Part shown: positions 46,203 to 58,477 of the stretch, piece after piece | Numbering within the stretch: the stretch's first letter is position 1 | Layout: every line of letters begins with the position of its first letter | Assembly: GCA_032209605.1 (NCBI GenBank) | Contig: JASFXZ010000010.1 | Span: 14,405,385 to 14,469,384, forward strand | DNA from: Mactromeris polynyma | Taxonomy: Eukaryota > Mollusca > Bivalvia > Venerida > Mactridae | Direction: 5' to 3' | DNA: 64,000 nt | Translations under genes and position numbers: made by a program | Notes under the pieces: generated by a model | Told to the model about the DNA's origin: nothing | The model's input: the letters and a program-made list of their open reading frames with translations, nothing else | Database searches by the model: none

Positions 46203-46652
46203 TTTGAAGTCATTGCATTTTATTTAGAAATAATGATATAAAAATGCAATTGAAAAATAAAATATTACAGTTACCATGAATAGTACTACAATTGAAACTG
46301 TTAGTTTATTTTACCTGGTATAACAAATATGCAAGGTTAAGGCAGTTCTTCAATTTTGACACAATGATATTTTATGATATTATAGTATGCTTTCTAAAAT
46401 ACACTGTGAAGAATCTGAAGGGAGTTGCGCCCCCTGCCTCCTGAGCAATAATGTGAGTGGATGAAAGCGAAATCAATCTTGTATCTTACAATACAGAAAG
46501 ACTGGTTTCGCTTTCACCCCTCAACATTTAGAGTTAGTATATCTGTAGATAACTGTAGTGTTAGGATTGTGTACTATTGTATTGAGTTTTAAGAACTGTT
46601 GATTGGTTTATGGTTTAGTTCAGTGGTATAGTTTTGATTTCTTTGTATTCTT
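46203..46652. repeat. ~445-bp direct repeat left of the array
   Basis: GTTTGAAGTCATTGCATTTT to AGTTTTGATTTCTTTGTA. Nearly identical to 48239-48682 on the other side of the higher-order array. Contains GTGGATGAAAGCGAAATC and GGTTTCGCTTTCACCCC, a small inverted repeat. Confidence 0.92.
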
Positions 46653-48240
46653 AGTATTTGTTCTTTCTATTCGACTAGGCAGCGTCTTGTTCTTGACTGG
46701 GGACTTTCAAATTTTGGCCTTTGTGTAAAATAAATTTACACCTCTCTATAGAATGTCACAAAACTGTCCTTCTCAGGACAAAAACTGTCCTTTTTAGGAC
46801 AACCTCTCGATTGACAAAAAAACTGTCCTTTTAAGGACAACTTCTCGATTGACAAAAAAACTCCTTTTTAGCACAACTTCTCGATTGACAAAAAAACTGT
46901 CCTTTTTAGGACAACTTCTCGATGTCCTTTTTTGGACAACTTCTCGATTGACAAAAAAACTGTCCTTTTTAGGACAACTTCTCGATTGACAAAAAAACTG
47001 TCCAAATGGTGTTTACTTAGACTGTTGTTTATTAAATGGGAGCTGAAATCAGATTGAATACACAATGTACATTGACAATGAGATCAATTTATTTTGAGCT
47101 GCCTGTCAGGATGTGAGGCAATGCTGTAATGTGGCTGAACATCTATTCAAACCTAATTTCTCTGTTTGGATAGGTGAGTCCTTTATAGTATTTGTTCTTT
47201 CTATTCGAATAGGCAGCGTCTTGTTCTTGACTGGGGACTTTCAAATTTTGGCCTTTGTGTAAAATAAATTTACACCTCTCTATAGAATGTCACAAAACTG
47301 TCCTTCTCAGGGCAAAAACTGTCCTTTTAAGGACAACTTCTCGATTGACAAAAAAACTGTCCTTTTAGGACAACTTCTCGATTGACAAAAAAACTGTCCA
47401 AATGGTGTTTACTTAGACTGTTGTTTATTAAATGGGAGCTGAAATCAGATTGAATACACAATGTACATTGACAATGAGATCAATTTATTTTGAACTGCCT
47501 GTCAGGATGTGAGGCAATGCTGTAATGTGGCTGAACATCTATTCAAACCTAATTTCTCTGTTTGGATAGGTGAGTCCTTTATAGTATTTGTTCTTTCTAT
47601 TCGAATAGGCAGCGTCTTGTTCTTGACTGGGGACTTTCAAATTTTGGCCTTTGTGTAAAGTAAATTTACACCTCTCTATAGAATGTCACAAAACTGTCCT
47701 TCTCAGGACAAAAACTGTCCTTTTAAGGACAACTTCTCGATTGACAAAAAAACTGTCCTTTTTAGGACAACTTCTCGATTGACAAAAAACTGTCCTTTTT
47801 AGGACAACTTCTCGATTGACAAAAAAACTGTCCAAATGGTGTTTACTTAGACTGTTGTTTATTAAATGGGAGCTGAAATCAGATTGAATACACAATGTAC
47901 ATTGTCAATGAGATCAATTTATTTTGAGCTGCCTGTCTGGATGTGAGGCAATGCTGTAATGTGGCTGAACATCTATTCAAACCTAATTTCTCTGTTTGGA
48001 TAGGTGAGTCCTTTATAGTATTTGTTCTTTCTATTTGAATAGGCAGCGTCTTGTTCTTGACTGGGGACTTTCAAATTTTGGCCTTTGTGTAAAATAAATT
48101 TACACCTCTCTATAGAATGTCACAAAACTGTCCTTCTCAGGACAAAAACTGTCCTTTTAAGGACAACTTCTCGATTGACAAAAAAACTGTCCTTTTTAGG
48201 ACAACTTCTCGATTGACAAAAAAAGTGTCCTTTTTAGTTT
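46653..48240. repeat. Higher-order repeat, four further units
   Basis: Starts inside a unit (GTATTTGTTCTTTCTATTCGA at 46653). AAATGGTG junctions at 47004, 47400 and 47834 give unit lengths near 396, 434 and 404 bp. Each ends in 2-6 copies of the 38-bp hairpin repeat. Length differences come almost wholly from sub-repeat number. The ORFs at 46868 and 47686 are shadows of the array. Confidence 0.93.
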
Positions 48241-48682
48241 GAAGTCATTACATTTTATTTAGAAATAATGATATAAAAATGTTATTGAAAAATAAAATAT
48301 TACAGTTACCATGAATAGTACTACAATTGAAACTGTTAGTTTATTTTACCTGGTATAACAAATATGCAAGGTTAAGGCAGTTCTTCAATTTTGACACAAT
48401 GATATTTTATGATATTATAGTATATTTTCTAAAATACACTGAGAAGAATCTGAAGGGAGTTGCGACCCCTGCCTCCTGAGCAATAATGTGAGTGGATGAA
48501 AGCGAAATCAATCTTGTATCTTACAATACAGAAAGACTGGTTTCGCTTTCACCCCTCAACATTTAGAGTTAGTATATCTGTAGATAACTGTAGTGTTAGG
48601 ATTGTGTACTATTGTATTGAGTTTTAAGAACTGTTGATTGGTTTATGGTTTAGTTCTGTGGTATAGTTTTGATTTCTTTGTA
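48239..48682. repeat. ~445-bp direct repeat right of the array
   Basis: Second copy of 46203-46652, starting directly after a truncated 38-bp sub-repeat (GTCCTTTTTAG|TTTGAAG) and running to TTTGATTTCTTTGTAC. Only a few substitutions separate the copies. Confidence 0.92.
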
Positions 48683-48699
48683 CATACTTTGTTTCCATT

Positions 48700-50175
48700 T
48701 TAATGATTCTGAATGCTTTTCAACTGAATTTTCTGTCAGTTGGTAACCTATGGTCAATGTATTGGTTTGTGTTGGTCATTGTCCCCTTTCTTAGCTACAT
48801 TTAACATTGATCTTTGATCATTAGTGTATGCTCAGTTCTTGTTCTTTGACAAGATTAATTCAGAGATCTGTCTCAAATTCTATCTCAGCATACATATAAA
48901 GAGAGAGTCTTAAATAGGATGAACTCTCAATATCTAGACTTTTCTTATTTATTGCCCCCTTTGATATACATGATTTACAATAATTTGATACAGGAACACC
49001 ATTCTAGTATTTTTGCAAATTGTGCAAAATGATTGAAAAATGGGTAAATGTTATGCACAGTGAAAAGCTAATTTATCAGAAACCAAACTTGTTATGTAAA
49101 TTTGGCAGATATGTAGAAAGTATGTTCATGGTTTCAGTTTCCCCTTTACTGTTTTAATCAATTTATTTAAACATTTTTTAGTTCAATTTATCTCAGAATT
49201 TTTGAATTTACCATAAAGTAGGTTAAGATACAAAACTTTGAGTTAGGTAATTATTTCTCTTGTGTAATTGTTTTGTTTAGGTGTCATTCAAGGGTATTCT
49301 GGATTTGCATCATTTGACAACGTTTCGGCCAGACCCTATTCCAAATTTCATTCTAAGTTGGTTAAATGAAGACATATTGAACATGGTAATGAGGTTTAAG
49401 GACCTTTTGGAATTCTGCACTTAATGCTTCAAAATTTCAAGCAGCAAATAACCTCACTTAGGATTTCAATAATATTATAACTATTTCATTAACTTATTGT
49501 TGTATTAAAAATGTCAGTTATAAGGGTTAAGATAGGTTTAGGGTACTTTTTCGGAACCTAATTTTACTCAAAATTGCATATTAGGGTTCATTTAAGGAAA
49601 CATGTGGAAGCTATTTTGCATCAAAATTTCAATTTAAGTGCATGGTAGGTTTAGTGGATACCTTTGAAACTATTTATTACTAAAATTTCATATAAAGGTT
49701 TAGGTTAAGGAACTTTTCAGAACTTTTTTGCATCAAAATTTCATTAAAATTATTCCAAATACTTCATCTGCATATATCTTATTCTTGCATAAAGGAGCGG
49801 TTATGGTCTGAAGCTCATAACGGCCATAATTTATCCTTTCAACTATTCAATTTAAATAAGGTCATGTTCAATACAAACTCTGTTTCCCTTAGGAAAATTG
49901 AGGGGTGGAAGCGAAACTGTTCTATCTGCTTGTTTATAAATAGGCAGTTAGACAATTCTAATTTTACACCTTGATTTTAACCTCAGATTATGAATCAACA
50001 ATCAACGACTCTTCAACTTTTCATTTACTTTTCTTAAATTATTCAAGGTTCAGGGTCTTAATGTTTTAGGGATTTAGGTTTACTTTAAGGTTATGATTAA
50101 GGGTCATATGGTCATTTCCAGTATACAAGGTTAGGCAGAGGAGTCGTAAGTCCTCTAGCCTCATTTAGGAGTTTG
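48700..50175 (+). repeat. Unit B, diverged copy 5
   Basis: Same order of landmarks as copies 1 and 2: CTACATTTAACATTGATCTT, CATTCAAGGGTATTCTGGATT, CCAGACCCTATTCCAAATTTC, CATAAAGGAGCGG, ATACAAGGTTAGGCAGAG. Much more diverged, and at 49800 it has an extra TTATGGTCTGAAGCTCATAAC absent from copies 1-2. Confidence 0.85.
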
Positions 50176-50394
50176 TATTAATATTGCATTTTTGCTGTTA
50201 ATTGATATCATGAACATACTTGTATTATTCTGATGAATGATTAGATTACAAATTTACTGATTATCTTTTGGTATGGTGGTAATCCCATTTCCCATTACTT
50301 ATACATTTAAACAAAGGTCAATACATATCCCCTTCCCTGTATGTGTGTATCTTTCTTGACAGGAGGTTTTTCTGTTGGCCTCTGTGTTATTTGT

Positions 50395-50500
50395 GAACAA
50401 CATTTTTTTTGTTTATTGACACAACTTCTGTCCCGTAATCCCTTCCAGTGTGCTCTCCCTTTATCCCTTCTCCATTGTGTTTTTGTATATAAAATACAGA
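50395..50500. mobile_element. Degenerate relative of the CACAGGAGATTGTCACGAG MITE
   Basis: TTGACACAACTTCTGTCCCGTAATCCC and CTCTCCCTTTATCCCTTCT recall the left half of the foldback family. The right half is not seen. Confidence 0.4.
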
Positions 50501-51059
50501 TCTCACATATCCTTGCTGTATGAACATATTTCTGTGTTGACGTGTTGTCCATTCAACTGATGCATATGATTCACTTGTTTATGCTGATTCAGTTTCCTCC
50601 TGTGATAATGTTACATGGTTGTAACCCAATGGTCCACTCCATATATCTTTGGACAATGACCAATACATCCCTTCTGAAAATGCTTTGTCTATAAGTTCTC
50701 TTACCAAGATGGTTCCATGTGGCTGTCAGTGTTTTGGGTTTGGTTGTGAAGCTTGTAGTGTAGATATCGATATGTTAAGTTATCAGTAGTGTAGATATAA
50801 AAAAAATTGTATATAACTAATATATTAATCATTTAGATAAGAATATCATAAATATTACACCTATATATTATTTTTATTAATGTTATTCCTTATTTAGATT
50901 ACGGAATGTAGCAGACACTCACACTGTCTCTTGGTTTATATGTATTGCTTAAAACATGTTTGGTTTATTTTGTCCATGTACTGCAACCACCTGAATATCA
51001 ACAATGTGGGGTGTTTGGTGCAGAATGATGGACAAATTGTTTAGTTGGGAATCAGAGAC

Positions 51060-51865
51060 CTAAGATAGCAGGTAAATTATTTTTTATCATATTTTCTACA
51101 CTTACTTTTACTGTTGTACAATAATACTTGAAGTTGGCCAGAAAAAAAATCAGAACCTTGAGCAAATTGCAGTTTTCAAAGTGCTCAATGGTGAGCAATT
51201 TGGATCTTTGGCTGTCAGTCCATCTGTCATCTGCTATTTGATTGTTTACACTAAGCATCCACATTCCTTGAGCAATCCTAATCAAACATGGATACAATGT
51301 ATATATGGGCAACAGTTCTTGGCCAGTTTCAATTATGGATCAAATCAATATATGGCCCTTATATTACAAAAATGCCATAATTATACTACCATGTTTACAC
51401 TCTAGCTCTTTCATTTCTCCACAAGTCCTAATCATATTTAAACAGAATGTGCATACCTGTAAGATCTATGGGTTTGATTTGAACCACATTGGACTTGCAG
51501 GTCTAGAGAGTTATCAAAATATATTGCCATGTTTCATTATGTTTGCACTTTTAGTCTTGTTTACTCTCTAGAGACCACATTGTTTCAATTTTATGAAACT
51601 TGGGCAAAATGTATGTTTCTGTAACATCTAGGTCCTGTTCGAAACTGGGTCACATTGGGTGAAAAACTAGGTCAACATATCAAATCATAGTAAAACAACT
51701 AGGTCACATTTGCAACCTGGCTTTCAAGAAATTTGATAAAAATGTCTTTGAAATCCTTGGGTGACATTCTTCTGAATTCCTGCAATTTGTGTTATTTGTT
51801 AAAGACCATGACTGCCAGAGGGCATGGTCTCAGGTGAGCGATACAGGTCATCATGGCCCTCTTGT
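51060..51865 (+). repeat. Bivalve-type dispersed repeat ('GGTGAGCGATACAGG' end)
   Basis: Contains AAACTTGGGCAAAATGTATG, TGGGTCACATTGGGTGAAAA and ends CTCAGGTGAGCGATACAGGT...GGCCCTCTTGTT. I recognise this end as very common in bivalve genomes. The ORFs at 51052-51571 are shadows of it. Confidence 0.72.
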
Positions 51866-52837
51866 TATTAATGTTGAACTTCCTTATATTAGTTGTAGAA
51901 ATGGGATTGAATAAAAAGACAACTGGCTATACCCCTTACATGTAAATGACTAAATTATTTCCCCCCTTGTCCACACTATTTATAAATGCATTACTGTCAA
52001 CCATATACAGACAAAGTTGTCCGAAGTCGGATCATTTAATTTGCTCTAGATGCAAAATTATGACACTAGATCACTGAGCTGAAAAGTGAATACTGATTGA
52101 ATACTGATTGAATAATATTCATAGTGAAAAATGGCCAGTCAGCTGCATAAACATTATGACTGTGGTACTACAACTGAACCTTTCATTGATGGGTATAAAC
52201 TAATTTAGAGGCCTTTATACGTGAACAATCTTGGTTTCAGCTTTTATTTATAATGCATAATTTTGCAACAATATTTCTGGGTTTCTTTCATTGATACACA
52301 TTTTTTTTACTGAAATTTTTTCACAATTTTACAGGAATCATGAAAAACTTGATTATATAGTGGAGATTTGTGTGTTTCCTTGTAAGATCGTAAGTTATTT
52401 CACAGAGTGAGTAGCAGACAGAATATTTTCACCTGTGACATAGTCACAAATAAAAATTTCAGTCAGACGTTCTTGAGGTGAAATCACTCAATCTTACACT
52501 GAAACAAACAAATGTTCTATTTATTTCATGTGTCATTTTGGTCTTTTTTATTTTTTACTTGTTAATGACTTCAAATTTACCTGTTTAATACCTCAGTATT
52601 TTACATGACGCCATTTATATGATGTCATTATCACTTTGATAATTTCACTGCTCACTAAGGTATTGTAAACATTACAGTAAAAACGCTTTACACATTTGGT
52701 GTAAAATGATGCATAATTAAAATAAGCAAGGAAATGCGTAAAATTTGTTTTGGGTCTGCCCTGCAACATTGAGCTGTGAGGATTTTAATGAAACTGATGA
52801 CTGCAGATATGTAACAAAGATCCTACTTTACTTTCAG

Positions 52838-52922
52838 GTCTCCATTCAATGATATGTTGGTGTATCTGCTAGTCATTGTTGAGAAAGGTTTCTGGTGCTG
52901 AGATACTGACACACATCACATG
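52838..52922 (+). other. Exon-like module, copy 1
   Basis: Acceptor TTTACTTTCAG and donor ATG|GTAAGT bound an 85-base block very similar to 61252-61335. The best frame (SPFNDMLVYLLVIVEKGFWC) meets TGA, so it is not a plain internal coding exon. Similarity continues ~130 bases into the flank after the donor. It may be a non-coding or alternative 5' exon, or part of an unknown repeat. Confidence 0.35.
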
Positions 52923-53130
52923 GTAAGTTAGACTGTCACAGAATCCATCATATAAACAGCAAATATTAATCAAAAGAGCTAACCCACCAGAATTGATGCT
53001 ATTATCTTACATGGTTTGTAAAGATTAAAATGATATTCTGAGTATTTATTATAAATTATGACAGAAGTGAGAAATGACAAGGGAGGTACCAATCACTATA
53101 CATTTTGCTACCAGTCCCTGTGTGTTAGTA

Positions 53131-53745
53131 CACTGCAACTCCATTACACCGCGGTCGGATATAGCGCGATATCCATTATAACGCGATGTCGTCGTGGCTC
53201 CCAATTATTTTCATGAAAAATCCTAAAATTTGTCAAAAAAGGAAGAAAAAAATATCAAAATCGTATTTTTTCGCGATTTGCTGTCTGCTCTTTTGCGAAA
53301 TCATGTGCTGTTAAGTTGATTTTACTAAGCGATCGCGAATCAACAAGATTAGATCTACTTAAACTGAATATACGCACCATAAAAGATATATGTCCAATTA
53401 TGATAACCATCAATATTTACACAAATGTCACCTTCTATTGTTTTTCAACACATTTCATAAACATCAACGTAATTTGACCTTGGATTGTGCTGAATTATGA
53501 CGTCACGGGAGTAGCTGTTGAGTCTAACATGCCCACATTCAATTATTCTCCTTACCTTGCCCAATTAGATGATCGCGAACCGGCGAGATTTCTTTTAATT
53601 GAATGAATGACAGTAGGGGATGTCAATCATGGAACAAAGCAGTGTTAATCCGCAATAAACTAAATGGTATCCGGATGCGCTAATTACGATTAATACAGCA
53701 CTTGTTGTTCACACATATCTACTAGATGTGTTGGTCGACTATTTC
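53131..53745 (+). repeat. Left inverted arm
   Basis: Landmarks TATAGCGCGATATCC, TCGCGATTTGCTGTCTGCTC, GACCTTGGATTGTGCTGAAT, ATGATCGCGAACCGGCGAG, GTTGTTCACACATATCTAC. A 13-bp insertion (TAGATGTGTTGGT) relative to the right arm lies at about 53726. Confidence 0.9.
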
Positions 53746-55935
53746 TCAAGGTCTTGACCATTTTAAACATCTTATACTCTTCTATGGGTCTTGACCATTC
53801 TAAACATCTTAAACTCTGCTATAGGTCTTGACCATTCTAAACTACATAAACTCTGCTATAGGTCTAAACCATTCTACACTTCATAAACTCCACTGTAGGT
53901 CTAAACCATACTTAACTTCCTAAACTCTGCTATAGGTCTTAACCATTCTAAACTTCCTAAACTCTGCTGTAGGTCTAAACAATTCTAAACTTCCTAAACT
54001 CTGCTATAGGTCTTAACCATTCTAAACTACAAAAACTCTGCTATAGGTCTTAACCATTCTAAACTTCATAAACTCCGCTATAGCTCTTAACTGTTCTAAA
54101 CATTATAAACTCTGCTATAGGTCTTGACCATTCTAAACATCTTATACTCTGCTATAGGTCCTAACCATTCTAAACATCATAAACTCTTCTATGGGTCTTG
54201 ACCATTCTAAACATCTTGTACTCTCTATAGGTCTTAACCATTCTAAACTTCATAAACTCCGTTATAGGTCTTAACTGTGCTAAACATTTTAAACTCTGCT
54301 ATAGGTCCTAACCATTCTAAACATCATAAACTCTTCTATGGGTCTTGACCATTCTAAACATCTTATACTCTGCTATAGGTCTTGACCATTCTAAACATCT
54401 TGTACTCTGCTATAGGTTTTGACCATTCTGAACTACATAAACTCTGCTATGGGTCTTGACCATTCTACACTTCATAAACTTGGCTATTGGTCTAAACCAT
54501 TCTAAACTTCCTAAACTCTGCTATATATCTAAATCATTCCAAACTTCATAAACTCTGCTATAGGTCTTGACCATTCTAAACATCTTAAACTCTGCTATAG
54601 ATGTAAATCGTGCAAAACATCATAAACTCTGCTATAGGTCTTGACCATTCTAAACATCATAAACACTGCTATGTGTCTTAACTGTGCTTAAAATCATATA
54701 CTCTGCTATAGGTCTTAACTGTACTTAACAACATATACTCTGCTATAGGTCTTAAGTGTGATAAACATAATAAACACAGCTATAGGTCTTAATCATGCTA
54801 AACATCATAAACTCTGCTATGGGTCTTAACTGTACTAAACAACATATACTCTGCTATAGGTCTTAAGTGTGATAAACATAATAAACACAGCTATGGGTCT
54901 TAACTGTGCTAAACATTATAAACTCTGATATAGGTCTTAACTGTGCTTAACATTATAAACTCTGCTATAGATCCTAACCATTCTAAACATCATAAACTCT
55001 TCTATGGGTCTTGACCATTCTAAACATCTTATACTCTGCTATAGGTCTTGACCATTCTAAACTACATAAACTCTGCTATAGATCTTCACCATTTTACACT
55101 TCATAAACTCCACTATAGGTATAAACCATTCTAAACTTCCTAAACTCTGCTATAGGTCATAACCATTCTAAACTTCATAAACTCTGCTATATATCTTAAC
55201 CATTCCAAACTTCATAAACTCTGCTAAAGGTCTTGACCATTCTAAACATCTTAAATTCTGCTATAGGTGTAAATTGTGCAAAACATCATAAACTCTGCTA
55301 TAGGTCTTGACCATTCTAAAAATCATAAACACTGCATAGGTCTTAACTGTGCTAAACATCATAAATTCTGCTATAGGTCTTAACTGTGCTAAACATCATA
55401 AACACTGCTATAGGTCTTAACTGTGCTAAACATCATAAACACTGCTATAGGTCTTAACTGTGCTAAACATCATAAGTTCTGCTATAGGTCTTAACTGTGA
55501 TAAACAACATATACTCTTCTATATGTCTTAACTGTGATAAACATAATAAACACGGCTATAGGTCTTAATCATGCTAAACATCATAATTTCTGCTATGGGT
55601 CTTAAATGTGCTAAACATTATAAACTCTGATATAGGTCTAAACTGTGCTAAACATCATAAACTCTGCTATAGTTCTTAACTGTGCTAAACATTATAGACT
55701 GCTATGGGTCTTAACGCTGCTAAACATCATAAATTCTGCTATGGGTCTTAACACTGCTTAACATTATAACCTCTGCTATAGGTCTTAACTGTGCTAAACA
55801 TAATAAACTCTGCTATAGGTCTTAACAATGCTAAACATCATAAACTTTGCTATAGGTTTTTACACTAAACTCTGTTATAGGTCTATAAATGCCACTAAAC
55901 ATCGTAAAAGCTGCTATATGTTTAAACTGGGCTAA
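53746..55935. repeat. 37-bp minisatellite, about 58 copies
   Basis: Unit CTCTGCTATAGGTCTTAACCATTCTAAACATCATAAA with substitutions in nearly every copy. Two sub-types differ at ACCATTCTAAAC versus ACTGTGCTAAAC: the first dominates the left third, the second the right half, with mixing between. No frame stays open. Confidence 0.93.
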
Positions 55936-56040
55936 ATATCACCACTATGTCAGTGCAGGGTTTGATCACAACCTACATAACCTCTGTATTTGATATGAGT
56001 ACTGGTTTGTTACCCAGGAAACGGTCATCAAGAGTGAATA
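55925..56040 (+). mobile_element. SINE fragment
   Basis: GGGTTTGATCACAACC (B-box-like) is followed by ACTGGTTTGTTACCCAGGAAAC, matching the body of the 15540 SINE. It abuts the right end of the 37-bp minisatellite. Confidence 0.5.
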
Positions 56041-57165
56041 GTTTGATAGTTGTTAGAACTTGTTTCACTACTAATGTAAAATAAATAAGTTTAAAGTAAA
56101 CTTAAGCTGGGAAGTCGCCATATGAACATACATGTGCCTGTGTCCTTGCAACTTAAAACCCTAACAATAACACCAAATTCATACAAAACAGCTTGTTATG
56201 GTATAAAGCTGATGGAGGCTAAGCATAGTGTAACATGTCTTTAAATACATTAAATCACTCTCAGACCAGGGACCTTTTTCACAAACAATTTCAGACTTAA
56301 TCTTTAAAATATTAAATGTTCTTTTTGCTCATATGTTGATAAATAGCATTATAATTTTTTATAAAACTTTGCAAAAGTGTAGAGTTGATAACAACAATTA
56401 TTCCAACAAAATTCAATTTGTTTAGATTCACTGAAAAGGAAAGCCTGGTTAATTTAAGTTTTGTAATTTAAAGTCTAAGTCTGAGTTTCTGTCTTCACTT
56501 GTTTGTGAATAATGCCCCAGGATGAGTGAATTAAATTAAAACACTGAGTCAGTGTCATTTTCTTATTTTTATTCTCATGAGATTATGATAATAAAGTTTT
56601 AAGTAATAATTTTACATGTAAATGTTGCATTAAATAATGATACATGTTGCAAAGATTACTAATTTTAGCACAATATAAGTCCAACTCCAGTTAGACCAGT
56701 ATTGCGCTAAAGGATAATAGCGTTCTGTGTTAGACAGATACGTTTCTGATCAATTAAAGGGGTTAAATAGGGTCTATTACCCCAAATATGCATTATATCT
56801 ATAGTTATTCTGTTTATGCACTTATTCATTCCTATAGTAAAAAACATTAACAAACGAATGACAATTCATGGCTTTAAATCTGAAAGAGTTCTAAACAGAA
56901 AACTTACAAAGCTATGATATAGCTATCATTATTTTCAATATTTTCATTATAATTTACATCCTAAAGTTTTACATTATATTTTCTATCCTGGTAAATAAAT
57001 GCTTGCAATATTTGGACTTTCTTACATATTGGATACAAGATTTTAATTGAAAGAAGAGACAACTTTCATTCTCCAAATTTTATTCCAAGAATAGATTTAC
57101 CAACTCTAAACAAGAATAGTTTATAATGATTTAAACACAGATACAATGTAACCACAACATTTTGG
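56041..57165. other. AT-rich sequence, nothing recognised
   Basis: Lies between the SINE fragment and the Tigger-like MITE inside the 53131-59091 segment. No transposase-like frame. Confidence 0.5.
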
Positions 57166-57169
57166 TTTA

Positions 57170-57326
57170 CAGTTAAACCTCAATAATAAGACCACTCTTG
57201 GGACCCTTGAAAACTGGTCCTATTATTGAGGTGGTCTTCATATTGAGGTTGAGCAAAACCGTGAAAATGGACTTGAAAAATGTGTTCTTAATTTTGAGGT
57301 GGTTTAATTTAAGTGAGGTTTTACTG
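57170..57326. mobile_element. Tigger/pogo-like MITE, copy 2
   Basis: CAGTTAAACCTCAATAATAAG at the left and AAGTGAGGTTTTACTG at the right, TA on each side. The interior matches copy 1 throughout (CTTGAAAACTGGTC, GAGGTGGTCTTC). Confidence 0.87.
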
Positions 57327-57365
57327 TATATGATTTAAGAAATCATACTTTAATGATATGAAATA

Positions 57366-57445
57366 CACTGCAACTCCGTTATACCGCGATCGGTGGGGTC
57401 CAATGACTCGCGATCGCGTTATATCCGACCGCGGTATAGAGACAG
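57366..57445 (+). mobile_element. Isolated transposon end, same terminal type
   Basis: CACTGCAACTCCGTTATACC after a TA, followed by CGCGATCGG ... CCGACCGCGGTAT which fold back on each other. It matches the arm ends for about 30 bp only. Confidence 0.6.
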
Positions 57446-57884
57446 AATACCAACTTACCCCACCCACACAATATAGCGTTGTGCGTACTATGTTTTCATA
57501 TATTTCGTATTTGTTTCGTATTTGTTTTAATAAATGGGTAGAGGATAATATATAAAATGTATTTATGGGTTATTATTTGAAACTATTTCAAAACAAAACT
57601 CATTAATTATTTAAAACAAAGCTAGAATATGATCATTTCTCTTTCGGAACCGCGATATTTTGGCGGTGTTTGTATAATTTGTTACCCGTGAAAATTACCC
57701 CCCGTGACACTCTCGCAAAATACATGTGAACATTGCAGATTTAGAGTGAAAATTAATTCAATGATTATATCTAATTGTATTTTCGTACCTATCGATATTT
57801 ATCCGTTATTCACCAGAACAAAAGAATAATCCATCGCGTATAAATGTTGATTCGACCAACAATCACGCGTGAAAAATGCGATGG

Positions 57885-58190
57885 CCTTCAGTTTTTGCTT
57901 GTTGTATATGCTTTTATTTATCGTCGCCACCGGTTTCCCACATGGGCGACGCCTCCGGAAGAATGTTAGTCATATTAGATTTGGAGGATAGTGCATGATA
58001 CAGAAGATGCCCCAGTTCCAGAAGCACCCCTGGTTCTTTTACGTGCTCGATGTAAAGCATCATACACGGGACCTCGGTTTTTAAAGTCTCGTCCGAAAGA
58101 CTGTTAGTACGGTCAGTGATGGAGCGGGGAATCGAACCAGCGATCCCTGGATTACAAGTCCAGCGTTTTACCACTGGACCACTGATCCGC
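57885..58190 (-). mobile_element. tRNA-derived SINE, second family
   Basis: The minus-strand head (58190 to 58113) has TGGTCCAGTGG (A box), an anticodon arm CTGGA-CTTGTAA-TCCAG whose loop would read TGT (Thr), and GGTTCGATTCC (B box). The T stem has a mismatch and the loop one extra base, so it is not a working tRNA. A body of about 220 bp follows and ends GACGATAAATAAAAG, an AAAT-type tail. The open frame through it on this strand is incidental. Confidence 0.6.
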
Positions 58191-58309
58191 TACTCAGTTT
58201 TTGCACCACGCCTAGTCGTATTTATATTACATACGTCTCATAAAGCTTTTCATGTCAATCAAAATGTGCATTTGACAAAATCACCACCCACGACGGTCGA
58301 CCTCTGAAA

Positions 58310-58435
58310 CTAGAAGACGACGCGGCGCCTTTGAAGTCTGCGAGTAGAACATTTTCCACGTGCGTCGCATCAAACATTGGGCCGACTAACAAGTCAAGAC
58401 GCGGCGCCTTTGTAGTCTGCAAACATTCCGTGCCG
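58310..58435. repeat. CG-rich direct duplication
   Basis: GACGCGGCGCCTTTGAAGTC (58318) recurs as GACGCGGCGCCTTTGTAGTC (58399), 81 bp apart. This is the most CG-rich stretch of the right half of the window. No gene is linked to it. Confidence 0.6.
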
Positions 58436-58477
58436 AGTTGTCCGCTTTTGCTTTGACTTAACTACTTTTTATGACAG

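Noticed and set aside
46868..47895. ORFs ending in repeated FVNREVVLKRTVF
   Set aside because: They are translations of the 38-bp sub-repeats; the frame is lost in other units.
57914..58174. 86-codon minus-strand ORF
   Set aside because: It is the translated tRNA-like head and body of a SINE.
58113..58185. Functional tRNA-Thr (TGT)
   Set aside because: The T stem has a mismatch and an 8-base loop, the acceptor cannot be placed in the normal register, and a SINE body follows.
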